Positions 24,106 through 33,144 of a DNA stretch of 47,904 nt are shown in pieces. Position 1 is the first letter of the stretch, and every line of letters begins with the position of its first letter. The notes beneath the pieces are model-generated. The model had not been told where the DNA came from and made no database searches. It saw nothing but the letters and a program-made list of their open reading frames with translations. A program made the position numbers and the translations under genes. Source of the stretch: DATMQA01 sp035566895 (GTDB lineage: Bacteria > Verrucomicrobiota > Verrucomicrobiia > Limisphaerales > UBA8199); assembly GCA_035566895.1 (NCBI GenBank), contig DATMQA010000090.1, positions 1 through 47,904 on the forward strand, in the 5' to 3' direction.

Positions 24106-24266
24106 AATTCCAAGCACCAGGCACCAGAGAAACTTCAATCGCAAAGCTCCGAGCTCCAGGCGAAATGCGTTCGCGAAGAGACATCCTGGCAAAGCCTCCG
24201 TCATCGGCGCGACCGGGAGCCGCCGATTGGAATTTGGGTTTTGGAACTTTCCTGGGGTTTGGAATT
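24106..24266. repeat. Inverted-repeat element B with 7-mer tandem units
   Basis: The arms aattccaagcaccagg (24106-24121) and cctggggtttggaatt (24251-24266) match at 14 of 16 positions. The left half contains two tandem 7-mers, gcaccag twice (24114-24127) and agctccg/agctcca (24145-24158). The right half has repeats of ttggaattt/ttggaactt. The element occupies almost the whole 220-bp gap between secDF and the TerC gene. No ORF is evident. Confidence 0.55.
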
Positions 24267-24287
24267 TAGAGGCTTGGGTCTTAGTCG

Positions 24288-25358
24288 ATGCTTGCCCTTG
24301 TTGAGATTACGCCGTGGCATTGGATCGGTTTCATCTCCTGCGTGTTGATTTTCCTGTCGCTCGACCTGGGCCTCTTCCATCGGCGCGCTCATGTCGTGAC
24401 TTTCCGCGAGGCCCTGTCCTGGACGATTGTATGGTTTTGCCTGGCGATGGTTTTCGCCTTTTGGCTGAAAACCATCCGTGGCCAAAAGGAGAGCCTGGAA
24501 TTCCTCACCGGCTATCTTATCGAGATTTCCCTGTCGATGGACAATGTCTTCGTGATGGCGCTCATCTTCGCCCATTTTCGCGTGCCCGCCGAACACCAGC
24601 ATCGCGTTTTATTCTGGGGCATCCTGGGAGCTTTGATTATGCGCGGACTGATGATTGGCACCGGTGTAGCTCTGGTCTATCGGCTGCATTGGGTGCTGTT
24701 TATCTGCGGGTTGTTCCTTATTTACACAGGGATCAAGACCCTCTTCGTGGAGACCGAAGTCGAACCCGAGAAGAACCGGGTCATCCGCTGGGCGCGGAAG
24801 TTCTACCCGGTAACACCGCACCTGGAAGGGCAAAAGTTCACCACGCGTTGGCAAGGCAAAATGGCCCTGACACCGCTGGCCCTGGTGTTGCTGATGGTCG
24901 AAACGACCGACCTGGTTTTCGCCGTGGATTCGATCCCGGCAATCTTCGCGGTGACCACGAAACCTTTCATCGTGTTCACCTCGAATGTTTTCGCCATTCT
25001 GGGATTGCGCACGCTTTATTTTGTGCTGGCTGATGCGATCGGCTACTTCTGGTATTTGAAAGTCGGCCTCTCGGTCGTGCTGGTCTTTATTGGAGTCAAG
25101 ATGCTGCTGGATCCGCCCGACCAAGGGAAGCCGTTATTCTTCCAGGTTGATATTCCAATCTCTATGTCCCTAATGGTCGTCGCCGGCATTATCCTGAGTT
25201 CAATGATCCTCTCCGTAATTGTGGGCTATCGCGAGAAAAAGTCGGGGGGCCCGAGCAAACGTGGTGGGGGCCCTAAGGCTGACCTTCAGCGACCTGGCTC
25301 CGGGCCTGTCAACGAAGAGAAAGCCAAGCACAGGCCAGACGATAGTTCAGATTCGTAA
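24288..25358 (+). CDS. TerC/Alx-family integral membrane protein
   Basis: The 356-residue protein has about nine transmembrane helices and the family signatures: ISLSMDNVFVMALIF near residue 85 and VETTDLVFAVDSIPAIFAVT near 205, whose acidic residues probably bind metal. TerC-family proteins are linked to tellurite resistance and manganese export or metal supply to secreted enzymes. A hydrophilic Gly/Lys-rich tail (about 315-356) is an addition. Known manganese riboswitches (yybP-ykoY) often precede such genes, but I see none here; the upstream space is taken by repeat element B. Confidence 0.88.
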   Translation: MLALVEITPWHWIGFISCVLIFLSLDLGLFHRRAHVVTFREALSWTIVWFCLAMVFAFWLKTIRGQKESLEFLTGYLIEISLSMDNVFVMALIFAHFRVPAEHQHRVLFWGILGALIMRGLMIGTGVALVYRLHWVLFICGLFLIYTGIKTLFVETEVEPEKNRVIRWARKFYPVTPHLEGQKFTTRWQGKMALTPLALVLLMVETTDLVFAVDSIPAIFAVTTKPFIVFTSNVFAILGLRTLYFVLADAIGYFWYLKVGLSVVLVFIGVKMLLDPPDQGKPLFFQVDIPISMSLMVVAGIILSSMILSVIVGYREKKSGGPSKRGGGPKADLQRPGSGPVNEEKAKHRPDDSSDS

Positions 25359-25453
25359 TCGGCGGAAATTGCCGGCGCCGGTGATTTTGCCTTTCGGGTT
25401 TTTGAATTTCCGACTAGAAGTGAGGCCGTGGTTCAGTCCTTTTTTCGGCACAT

Positions 25454-27172
25454 ATGAGATTTCGCTGGTCATTGGCGCCGGCGCAACCGCTGCTGGCCGG
25501 ACGGTTGGCCTATCAACTCCGGCTTCCACCCCTGCTGGCTCAATGTCTTCTAAACCGCAGCTTGAGCGAACCAGCAGCCGTCAGAGGGTTCCTTCAGCCG
25601 CGGCTTAAACACCTGGCCGATCCTTTCCTGCTGCCGAACATGGCGTCCGCTGTCCAACGGCTGTTAGTGGCCCGTGAGCGCAAGGAAGCTCTGGTCATCT
25701 TCGGCGATTACGACGTCGACGGCGTAACCTCGACGGCGCTCCTGCTGGAATTCCTGCGCGCTCTCGGCTGGCAGGTGGATTACTATCTGCCGCATCGTTT
25801 GGACGAAGGTTACGGTCTGAGCCTCGAGGCGGTGGAGAATTGCCTGAAAAAATTCCCGGTCACGCTCCTGCTCGCGGTTGATTGCGGTTCGACCACCGTG
25901 GACTCGATTGCCTGGCTGGGCCAGCGCGGGGTCGATGTGCTGGTGCTGGACCACCACCAGGTCTCCTCGCCGCCGCCGGCCGCCAAGGTGCTGGTCAACC
26001 CGCAACTGGCAAACAACGCAGAGTTCACGGAACTGTGTTCCGTTGGAGTCGCTTTTAAACTTGCCCATGCGCTGGTCAAGCGCGGGCGCGAAACGGGGCT
26101 GCCGGGCGCGACCGAATTCGATCTCCGTCCGTTGCTCGATTTGGTTGCCCTTGGAACGATTGCTGACCTGGTGCCCTTGACGGGCGAAAACCGCATCCTG
26201 GTCACGGCCGGACTGGAGCGGTTGAACGCCACCCGGCGGCCTGGGCTGGTCGCGCTGAAGAAAGTGGCCCGGTGTCCCAGCCCGCTGGGGGGTTACGAGG
26301 TCGGCTTCCAACTGGCGCCCCGCCTCAATGCCGCGGGCCGGTTGGAGACAGCCGAAGAGGCGTTGCGTTTGCTGCTGGCCCGCGATGAGGCCGAAGCGAC
26401 GCCGATCGCGCAAGCCTTGGACGCGCGCAACCGCGAGCGCCAGCAAATCGAACGAGGCATTGTTGCGGAAGTCCTCGCGACGGTCGCGGCAAAATTCAAG
26501 CCCGAGAACGATTTCGTCATCGTTGAGGGCCAGGAACCCTGGCATATCGGGGTCGTAGGGATTGTCGCCGCGCGCGTCCTGCAGCGATTTTATCGTCCGA
26601 CCATCATCGTGGGGGGCGATGGCAGCCATTGGCGCGGTTCGGGGCGGAGCATTGCCGGGTTTGACCTGGCGGCCGCGTTGCGAGACTGCGGAGATTTGCT
26701 GGTCAGTCACGGTGGCCATGCGATGGCGGCCGGGTTGACGCTCCAGGCGGGGAAGCTCGATGCCTTTCGGGAACGTTTCAATGAACTGGCGCGCCGCACG
26801 CTTAAAGCCGAGGCCCTGCAACCCCCGCTGCGGTTGGACGCCGAGGTCGGTTTGGAGGAGATGACATTGGAATGCATGATGCAGCTCGGACAATTGAAGC
26901 CGGTGGGGCAAGGCAATCCGGCCGCCCATTTCTGGACCCGGGCCGTGGGGCACCAGCGACCGCTGCAACGCATCGGCGCCGCGAAACAGCATGTCAAAAT
27001 GTGGGTTACCGACGGCACGACCACGCACGAGGCGGTTTGGTGGGGCGGAGGTAACGAATCCCTGCCGGTGGGCCGATTCGACCTGGCGTTCGCGCCGCAG
27101 CTCAACCACTACGAAGGCCGGCGCACCGTCCAGTTGAAGATACTGGACTGGCGGCAAGCGGCGAATCAATGA
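25454..27172 (+). CDS. recJ: Single-stranded-DNA-specific exonuclease RecJ
   Basis: A 5'-3' single-strand exonuclease used in recombination and mismatch repair. The 572 residues carry the DHH phosphoesterase motifs FGDYDVDG (83-90), AVDCG (141-145) and LDHHQ (165-169), then the DHHA1 part with GRSIAGFDLAAAL and SHGGHAMAAGL, and a C-terminal OB-like domain (QHVKMWVTDG). All metal-binding residues are present. It starts 95 bp after the TerC gene; the gap includes the 10-bp palindrome ccggcgccgg at 25373-25382. Confidence 0.95.
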   Translation: MRFRWSLAPAQPLLAGRLAYQLRLPPLLAQCLLNRSLSEPAAVRGFLQPRLKHLADPFLLPNMASAVQRLLVARERKEALVIFGDYDVDGVTSTALLLEFLRALGWQVDYYLPHRLDEGYGLSLEAVENCLKKFPVTLLLAVDCGSTTVDSIAWLGQRGVDVLVLDHHQVSSPPPAAKVLVNPQLANNAEFTELCSVGVAFKLAHALVKRGRETGLPGATEFDLRPLLDLVALGTIADLVPLTGENRILVTAGLERLNATRRPGLVALKKVARCPSPLGGYEVGFQLAPRLNAAGRLETAEEALRLLLARDEAEATPIAQALDARNRERQQIERGIVAEVLATVAAKFKPENDFVIVEGQEPWHIGVVGIVAARVLQRFYRPTIIVGGDGSHWRGSGRSIAGFDLAAALRDCGDLLVSHGGHAMAAGLTLQAGKLDAFRERFNELARRTLKAEALQPPLRLDAEVGLEEMTLECMMQLGQLKPVGQGNPAAHFWTRAVGHQRPLQRIGAAKQHVKMWVTDGTTTHEAVWWGGGNESLPVGRFDLAFAPQLNHYEGRRTVQLKILDWRQAANQ

Positions 27173-27253
27173 AGACAATGTGGTGGATGCAAAAGTGTAT
27201 GCGGGTCTGTATTTTATCGCCTGTTCCTTGTGAGCAGGTGGCAAGCCCATTGC

Positions 27254-27282
27254 TTGACACTCGCCCGTACCCCTTGTTCAAT
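27254..27282 (+). promoter_or_regulatory. Candidate promoter of the glycan-degradation genes
   Basis: TTGACA (27254-27259), 17 nt, TTCAAT (27277-27282; 4 of 6 matches). A transcript would start near 27290 and run through repeat element C before the GH2 gene, giving a leader of about 180 nt. Confidence 0.45.
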
Positions 27283-27300
27283 TCACACAGGCAAAGCGTC

Positions 27301-27424
27301 AGACAGGAAAATTGAAGACAAGAAAATAGGGATGCCAATACACCTTCCACCCGGGAAAGTGAAAGACAGGAAAATGAAGCGACACCATTATCTCAGCATT
27401 CTTCTGTCTTCAATTTTCCTGTCT
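27301..27424. repeat. Inverted-repeat element C with perfect 20-bp arms
   Basis: The arms 27301-27320 (beginning agacaggaaaattg) and 27405-27424 are exact reverse complements. Each arm begins an imperfect 15-mer tandem pair (27301-27315 and 27316-27330 agree at 12 of 15). A third partial copy lies inside at 27364-27378. The element sits between recJ and the GH2 gene and would be part of the GH2 leader if the upstream promoter is used, where the arms could form a long stem. Confidence 0.7.
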
Positions 27425-27466
27425 CAATTTTATTTTTAAGTCAAGATTGACGCATATGAAACCAAT

Positions 27467-29308
27467 ATGAAATCAAAACCCAAAACCATGATTCCTCCCG
27501 GAATCGCTCTTATCATCCTTTCGCTGATTCCATTGCTTTCAAACGCCGCGTGGCAGCCGGCTGACGGCCCACTCAAAACGCGATGGACCAAAGACGTCTC
27601 TCCCCAAAACGCGCTCCCCGCTTATCCCCGTCCGCAACTGGTCCGCAAAGACTGGCTCAACCTCAATGGGCTCTGGGATTTTACGGTTACCGCCAAAGAT
27701 GCCAAACCCGAGAGCTATCCAGGGCAAATCCTGGTGCCCTACCCGGTTGAGTCAGCCTTGTCCGGGGTTATGAAATCCGTCGGCGAAAACGAACGGTTGT
27801 GGTACCGGCGCATGTTTGGGGTGTCCCGTGCCTGGCTCGGGCGGCGCGTGATGCTGCATTTTGGCGCGGTCGATTTCGAAGCGACAGTTTGGGTGAATGG
27901 CAAGCAGATGGGCCAGCATCGCGGCGGCTATGACGGATTCAGTTTCGACATCACCGAAGCGCTGAAGCCGGGAGCGGAAAATGAATTGGTGGTTTCGGCC
28001 TGGGACCCGACCGATGCCGGGACCCAGCCTCGAGGCAAGCAGGTGCGCAAACCGCACAGCATCTGGTACACCTCCACCAGCGGGATTTGGCAAACGGTTT
28101 GGGTGGAGCCCGTCAGCGCGGCTCACATCACTACTCTCAAAATCACGCCGGACCTGGATAACAACTTAGTAACCGTCGATTCGGTCACGACTGCCAAACT
28201 CGGGGAGCTGACGCTGGAACTGACCATCCGGGACGGGTCGTCCACGGTGGCGGCCGCTTCCGGCACACCCGGCAAGCCGGTCTCGTTGCCGATCAAGAGC
28301 CCGCGGCTCTGGTCTCCCGAAGACCCTCACCTTTACCAGCTCAGCGCGAGGATGAGGCTGGGGAACCGAAAGATCGACCAGGTTGAGACCTACTTCGGCA
28401 TGCGCAAGATCTCTCTCGGCAAAGATGAGAAAGGTTTTACCAGACTGCTGCTCAACAACAAACCCTATTTCCAATTTGGCCCCCTCGACCAGGGTTTCTG
28501 GCCCGACGGCATTTACACCGCGCCTACCGATGAGGCGCTTCGCTCTGACATCGAGATGACCAAGAAGCTCGGTTTCAACCTGGCCCGCAAACACGTCAAA
28601 GTTGAGCCGGAACGCTGGTATTATTGGTGCGACAAGCTGGGCCTCCTGGTCTGGCAGGACATGCCCAGCGGCGATAAATACATCGGCCACGATGCTCCGG
28701 ATATTACGCGCTCGGCGGAATCGGGCCAGGAGTTCGAGCAGGAACTCACCGCACTCATTGACGGACGCCGCAATCACCCCAGCATTGTCATGTGGGTGCC
28801 CTATAACGAAGGCTGGGGGCAGTGGGATACGCCGCGCATCGTCGAGAAGATCAAGAAACTTGATCCCACTCGCCTGGTGGATGACACCAGTGGCTGGGCT
28901 GACCGCGGGGTGGGTGATGTGAACGATATGCACAAGTATCCCGGCCCCGGCGCGCCCGAACCGGAGCAGAATCGCGCCATCGTGCTCGGCGAATTCGGCG
29001 GGCTGGGACTGCCGGTGCGTGGCCATACCTGGCAAGCCGAAAAAAATTGGGGCTACCGCAGCTTCACCAACTCCGAGGCGCTGACCGCTGCCTATCTCGA
29101 GCTCGCGGCCAAACTATTCCCGCTGATCGAGGAGAAGGGCTTGTCGGCCGCCGTTTATACCCAGACCACCGACGTGGAAATCGAGGTCAACGGGTTGATG
29201 ACCTACGACCGCGAGTTGGTGAAAATGGATTGGAAGAAAATCGCGGCTGCCAACCTCGGGCGAATCCCGGCCCCGATGAAAAAGGAACCGGCGCCCGCCG
29301 CCAAGTAA
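27467..29308 (+). CDS. Secreted glycoside hydrolase family 2 enzyme (beta-galactosidase/glucuronidase type)
   Basis: The 613-residue protein has a signal peptide (about 1-27, ending LLSNAA). A jelly-roll sugar-binding domain (60-215, LNLNGLWDF, WYRR, WVNG) and an immunoglobulin-like domain (220-315) precede a TIM-barrel domain (330-590). The proposed acid/base Glu448 is in NEGWG and the nucleophile Glu509 in LGEFGG, matching clan GH-A. The exact sugar cannot be read; beta-galactosidase, glucuronidase and arabinosidase activities occur in this family. It leads a set of secreted glycan-active genes on the same strand and lies 10 bp before the next. Confidence 0.88.
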   Translation: MKSKPKTMIPPGIALIILSLIPLLSNAAWQPADGPLKTRWTKDVSPQNALPAYPRPQLVRKDWLNLNGLWDFTVTAKDAKPESYPGQILVPYPVESALSGVMKSVGENERLWYRRMFGVSRAWLGRRVMLHFGAVDFEATVWVNGKQMGQHRGGYDGFSFDITEALKPGAENELVVSAWDPTDAGTQPRGKQVRKPHSIWYTSTSGIWQTVWVEPVSAAHITTLKITPDLDNNLVTVDSVTTAKLGELTLELTIRDGSSTVAAASGTPGKPVSLPIKSPRLWSPEDPHLYQLSARMRLGNRKIDQVETYFGMRKISLGKDEKGFTRLLLNNKPYFQFGPLDQGFWPDGIYTAPTDEALRSDIEMTKKLGFNLARKHVKVEPERWYYWCDKLGLLVWQDMPSGDKYIGHDAPDITRSAESGQEFEQELTALIDGRRNHPSIVMWVPYNEGWGQWDTPRIVEKIKKLDPTRLVDDTSGWADRGVGDVNDMHKYPGPGAPEPEQNRAIVLGEFGGLGLPVRGHTWQAEKNWGYRSFTNSEALTAAYLELAAKLFPLIEEKGLSAAVYTQTTDVEIEVNGLMTYDRELVKMDWKKIAAANLGRIPAPMKKEPAPAAK

Positions 29309-29318
29309 TTCCGGTGCT

Positions 29319-30593
29319 GTGAAGAACCAAAAAATAGTTTCCGCAATATTCGCTCTTGGCGCCGTTCTCGCCGCTGCCGCGCCGGCAGCGGATACGTATT
29401 CGGTCCGGGACTTCGGCGCCAAAGGTGACGGCAAGACGGACGACACCGCGGCGTTCCAAAAAGCCCTCGATGCGGCCGGCCAGGCTGGCGGCGGAGTGGT
29501 CTATGCTGCGCGCGGCAACTATTTCTTCGCCGGCCATCTCACCGTCCCCAATGCGGTGACTTTGAAGGGCGTCTGGGAATCCGTGCCGGCGCATCCCGGC
29601 GTGCGCAACCCTGGCATGCCACGGCCGACCGATGACGGAACGACCTTCCTGGTGACCGAAAACCGAAACCAAGAGGACGGCCCGCCCTTCGTCACCCTGA
29701 ACCATAACAGCACCCTCAAAGGCGTGGTTATTTATTATCCCGAACAGAACGACGCCGAGGAACCGGCGTCGTACCCCTGGACCATCGCGATGCGCGGCAA
29801 GAACCCGGCGGTGCTGGCGGTGGAATTGCTCAACCCTTATAACGGCATCGATGCGGCCCATAACGAACGCCATCTCATCCGGGATGTCCAGGGTCAACCG
29901 CTGCGGCGCGGCATTTATGTGGACGACATCTACGACATTGGCCGAATCGAAGACGTCCATTTCAATCCGTGGTGGAGCATGAAGCCGCGCCTCATTCAAT
30001 GGCAGAACCAGCACGGGGAGGCGTTTATCTTCGGCCGCAGCGACTGGCAATATGTCTTTAACACCTTCTGCTTCGGGTACAACATCGGGTACAAGTTCGT
30101 CGCCACCTCCGCCGGGGTGTGCAACGGCAATTTCCTCGGTATCGGCGCCGATGATTGTTTTACCGCTGTGGTGGTCGAAAATTGCGCCCCCATGGCCTTG
30201 CTGATCTCCAACGGCGAGTTCGTCTCCTTCCACGGTCCGGACCCGACCATGGTTCGCGTGGAAACCAATAACACCGGCAGCGTCCGCTTTGTTAACTGCG
30301 CTTTCTGGGGGCCGTGCAATCAGATCGCAAAAATTGCGGGCCGGGGCACGGTCGGCTTCAGCGATTGCACCTTCGTCCAGTGGGACCGCAAAAAGGAAGG
30401 ACGTTACGCGCTCCAGGCTGCCGGCGGAACGCTCCTGGTGCGCGGTTGCGAGTTTCGCGAGAACAAACCCCAAATTGAGCTCGGCGATGCGGTCCGCCGC
30501 GCAGTCATTTCGGATAATATCTTCACCGGCAAAGAGCGTATCGCCAACCGCACCAGGGCCGGAGTGACCGTAGGAACCAATGCCGCGGAATGA
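29319..30593 (+). CDS. Secreted pectate-lyase-like parallel beta-helix protein
   Basis: The 424-residue protein has a signal peptide (about 1-24, AAAAPAA) followed by VRDFGAKGDGKTDDTAAFQ. That is the opening signature of the Pectate_lyase_3 superfamily, shared with polygalacturonases, phage tailspikes and epimerases. Repeating short strands (VRFVNCAFWG, VGFSDCTF, LLVRGCEF) build the right-handed beta-helix. Catalytic residues of a named family are not evident, so the reaction (lyase, hydrolase or binding) is open. The start is GTG, 10 bp after the GH2 stop, suggesting co-transcription. Confidence 0.78.
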   Translation: MKNQKIVSAIFALGAVLAAAAPAADTYSVRDFGAKGDGKTDDTAAFQKALDAAGQAGGGVVYAARGNYFFAGHLTVPNAVTLKGVWESVPAHPGVRNPGMPRPTDDGTTFLVTENRNQEDGPPFVTLNHNSTLKGVVIYYPEQNDAEEPASYPWTIAMRGKNPAVLAVELLNPYNGIDAAHNERHLIRDVQGQPLRRGIYVDDIYDIGRIEDVHFNPWWSMKPRLIQWQNQHGEAFIFGRSDWQYVFNTFCFGYNIGYKFVATSAGVCNGNFLGIGADDCFTAVVVENCAPMALLISNGEFVSFHGPDPTMVRVETNNTGSVRFVNCAFWGPCNQIAKIAGRGTVGFSDCTFVQWDRKKEGRYALQAAGGTLLVRGCEFRENKPQIELGDAVRRAVISDNIFTGKERIANRTRAGVTVGTNAAE

Positions 30594-30660
30594 GCCTCTG
30601 AATCCGTACTACTATCTTCAAAGTTCGCGCAGCTTTAGCAAACTTCTTGAGCGTGCGCAA

Positions 30661-32841
30661 ATGTGCGTCCCGGCTCTAACTCTTTTAACCCATTTAACTT
30701 TTTTAACCTTTTTAACTCTTTGGTTGCGGCGCCGCCTCGCTCCCTTGTTCCTGCTCGCGCCTCTGTTGGCGTCTCCTGCAGCTACGCCGCCCGATGCATC
30801 CCCAGGGGGACCGCGCGGTCCTGGCATCTTTTACGTCGCTACCAATGGGAATGATAATTGGTCCGGCGAACTTCCTTCCCCGAACCGGGCCGGGAAAGAT
30901 GGGCCGTTTGCGACGCTGCCGCGCGCTCTGCAAGCCGTCCGCCAATGGAAAGGACCTCAGACCGGCCCGGCCACTCAAGCCGCGACCATCTTTATGCGCG
31001 CTGGTTTGTACCTCTTGCCCAGCCCATTGGTGCTCACGCCTGAGGACTCCGGCCTGAGCCTAGCTGCCTATCGGGATGAGCAACCGGTGCTGAGCGGTGG
31101 CCGGCGCATCACGGGTTGGAAACCGGTTACGCTCGCCGGGAAGCAGCTCTGGTCGGCCCAAATCCCAAAGACCCGCGACGGCCCATGGCCTTTCCGCGAA
31201 CTCTGGGTCAACGGCCGGCGCGCGACGCGAGCCCGGCACCCCCACCAGGGCTACTTGAAAGTCGCCAGCTTGCTCGAGCCCGCCGCGGAATGGACCAAAG
31301 GCCAGAATCAGTTCCGTTTCGAGCAAGATGACTTGCACGCCTGGAAGACCGTCACCAATGCCGAAGTCATCGTGATGAATCGCTGGGTCGAGTCCCGCCT
31401 GCCCGTCACCCGGGTGGACGAGGTGGCGAAAGTCGTCGAGTTTGGCAAGCGCTCGGTCTTCCAGCTTGAAGCCGGTGACCCCTATTACGTGGAAGGCGCC
31501 TTTGAATTCCTGGCTCAGCCGGGCGAATGGTACCTGGACAGCGCCAAGGGCACCCTCTATTACCTGCCGCGCGCGGGCGAACGTCCGGCCAACCTCGAGG
31601 TTATCGCCCCTCAACTCCCCCAGCTTGTCCATCTTACCGGAAAACCCGCCGCCGGACAGTTCGTCGAACGGCTCGCCTTTCGTGGACTGACCTTCGCTCA
31701 CACCGAATGGTGTTTCCCGGAGGGATTCGACAAACATAAAGCGGACCTTGGCCTTATCTCGGGGCCGAAGGCGGACGTGGGCGGGTTTGGGCAAGCGGCC
31801 GTGGGCGTGCCCGCCGCCATCCAGGGAACCGGCGTGCGGCTCTGCTCTTTTGAAGGCTGCTCGTTCACCCATATGGGAACCTACGGCCTGGAACTGGCGG
31901 GGGGTTGCGTCAGCAACCGCCTCAGCCGTTGCGACTTTTCCGACTTGGGCGCCGGTGGCCTCAAGCTGGGCGAAACCGCCATCCGCTCTCAACCTTTCGA
32001 CCAAACTCGCGCCAACGAGATTAGCGATTGCCACTTTCACGATGGCGGCAAAATGTTTGCCAGCGCGGTGGCCATTTGGCTCGGCCAATCACCGGATAAC
32101 CGCATCCTTCACAACCTCATCGAGGATTTTTACTATACGGGCATCTCCATTGGCTGGACCTGGGGTTATGGGACTGCCCTGGCTTCCAACAACCTGGTCG
32201 CTTTTAATCACGTCCGGCACATTGGCAAAAAATCAGATGGGGACGGTCCTATCCTCAGCGATATGGGCGGCATTTACACCCTCGGAGGACAGCCCGGCAC
32301 CCGGATCATCAATAATCTTTGGCATGACATCGCCGGCCTGCGCTATGGCGGCTGGGGCATCTACTTCGACGAAGGCAGCAGCGGCATCCTGGCGGAGAGC
32401 AATGTCGTCTATCGGACCACTCACGGCGGTTTTCACCAGCACTACGGCCAGACCAATACCTTGCAAAACAACATTTTTGCCTTTGCCCGCGACCACCAAA
32501 TCCAGCGCACGCGCGCCGAACCGCACCTCAGCTTCAGCTTCGTAACCAATATCGTCTACTTCGATTCGGGCGTGCTGCTGGGAGGCAACTGGGCGGCGGA
32601 CCAGTACCGGACGGACTGGAATATCTATTTTGACGCGCGCACAAACGCCACGCCGGAATCGATGCGTTTCGCTAACGCCACCCTGGAACAGTGGCGCGCC
32701 CGCGGCCACGACCTGCATTCGCTCATCGCCGACCCGCTGTTCCGGGCCGCGCAGCAATATGATTTCCGGCTGCAAACCAACTCCCCGGCGTTGCCCCTCG
32801 GCTTCCAGCCGATTGACCTGACTTCGGTCGGCATCCGCTAA
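30661..32841 (+). CDS. Secreted right-handed parallel beta-helix protein
   Basis: The mature part opens with IFYVATNGNDNWSGELP, the usual start of secreted beta-helix proteins acting on polysaccharides. It continues with a central domain (FRELWVNGRRATRARHP) and beta-helix coils in the C-terminal half (GCSFTHMGTYGLELAGGCVS, and NRILHNLIEDFYYTGISI). Family members include GH120-like and other polysaccharide-active enzymes; the activity is unassigned. The start is uncertain. An ATG at 30580 overlaps the preceding gene, the ATG at 30661 is used here, and a TTG at 30724 would give an ideal signal peptide (RRRLAPLFLLAPLLASPAA) and leave the 9-mer repeat at 30681-30716 outside the gene. Confidence 0.8.
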   Translation: MCVPALTLLTHLTFLTFLTLWLRRRLAPLFLLAPLLASPAATPPDASPGGPRGPGIFYVATNGNDNWSGELPSPNRAGKDGPFATLPRALQAVRQWKGPQTGPATQAATIFMRAGLYLLPSPLVLTPEDSGLSLAAYRDEQPVLSGGRRITGWKPVTLAGKQLWSAQIPKTRDGPWPFRELWVNGRRATRARHPHQGYLKVASLLEPAAEWTKGQNQFRFEQDDLHAWKTVTNAEVIVMNRWVESRLPVTRVDEVAKVVEFGKRSVFQLEAGDPYYVEGAFEFLAQPGEWYLDSAKGTLYYLPRAGERPANLEVIAPQLPQLVHLTGKPAAGQFVERLAFRGLTFAHTEWCFPEGFDKHKADLGLISGPKADVGGFGQAAVGVPAAIQGTGVRLCSFEGCSFTHMGTYGLELAGGCVSNRLSRCDFSDLGAGGLKLGETAIRSQPFDQTRANEISDCHFHDGGKMFASAVAIWLGQSPDNRILHNLIEDFYYTGISIGWTWGYGTALASNNLVAFNHVRHIGKKSDGDGPILSDMGGIYTLGGQPGTRIINNLWHDIAGLRYGGWGIYFDEGSSGILAESNVVYRTTHGGFHQHYGQTNTLQNNIFAFARDHQIQRTRAEPHLSFSFVTNIVYFDSGVLLGGNWAADQYRTDWNIYFDARTNATPESMRFANATLEQWRARGHDLHSLIADPLFRAAQQYDFRLQTNSPALPLGFQPIDLTSVGIR
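30681..30716 (+). repeat. Four tandem 9-mers, in frame
   Basis: The units are tcttttaac, ccatttaac, ttttttaac and ctttttaac. In the reading frame of the beta-helix gene they fall out of register with codons but yield a repeated Leu-Thr pattern (LTLLTHLTFLTFLTL). Either the array became the hydrophobic start of the protein, or translation begins after it. Confidence 0.75.
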
Positions 32842-32842
32842 A

Positions 32843-32946
32843 ATCCTAGTCCCGGTCGTAATTACGTAATCTTGGTCGTAATCACTCCCCGGTGCCCTCC
32901 CGAATCTGGAATCAACTATCGACCATTGACCACTGACCACGAACGA
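32843..32946. repeat. Tandem arrays of degenerate hexamers and heptamers after the beta-helix gene
   Basis: Directly after the stop codon are hexamer-type repeats (aatcct, ggtcgt, gtaatc, ttggtc, gtaatc; ggtcgtaat occurs twice). They are followed at 32919-32946 by heptamers tcgacca, ttgacca, ctgacca and the decayed cgaacga. No coding function is evident. Confidence 0.6.
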
Positions 32947-32967
32947 CCGCCTGCTGGCTGTGCGCTC

Positions 32968-33144
32968 TCAACTGATGCCTTCTACTTCCTTCCGAGCCTC
33001 CTGTTCCGAGCCTTCCACCCTCCATTCCTGGTGCCCTGGGCGAGCGTTAAGCGCGTTGAGAAGAGAAATGGATTCTTTTGGCCTCGGTATCGCCTTTACG
33101 TCGAGGACCCCGCTGGCGAGATTCACGTGACGTTGCCGTTCAAG
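32968..33144 (+). pseudogene. Fragment of a protein-coding gene (PH-like/membrane-anchored small protein)
   Basis: One frame encodes LLFRAFHPPFLVPWASVKRV followed by FFWPRYRLYVEDPAGEIHVTLP, which looks like real protein. I associate FRxxHPPLxxPW plus an aromatic-rich strand with small bacterial proteins of unknown function. No start with a ribosome site precedes it, the upstream part reads through a tandem repeat, and the downstream part loses protein-like character. A decayed remnant is the best reading. Confidence 0.4.

Noticed and set aside
24068..24287. Manganese (yybP-ykoY) riboswitch before the TerC-family gene
   Set aside because: The space is filled by repeat element B and the conserved riboswitch core was not found.
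25664..27250. Long minus-strand frame across recJ (about 528 codons)
   Set aside because: RecJ motifs are complete on the plus strand; the antisense frame has Arg/Gln-rich, low-complexity content typical of shadows.
27301..27424. Insertion sequence with terminal inverted repeats
   Set aside because: The interior of 84 bp has no transposase and no target duplication is visible; the internal third copy of the arm fits a repeat array better.
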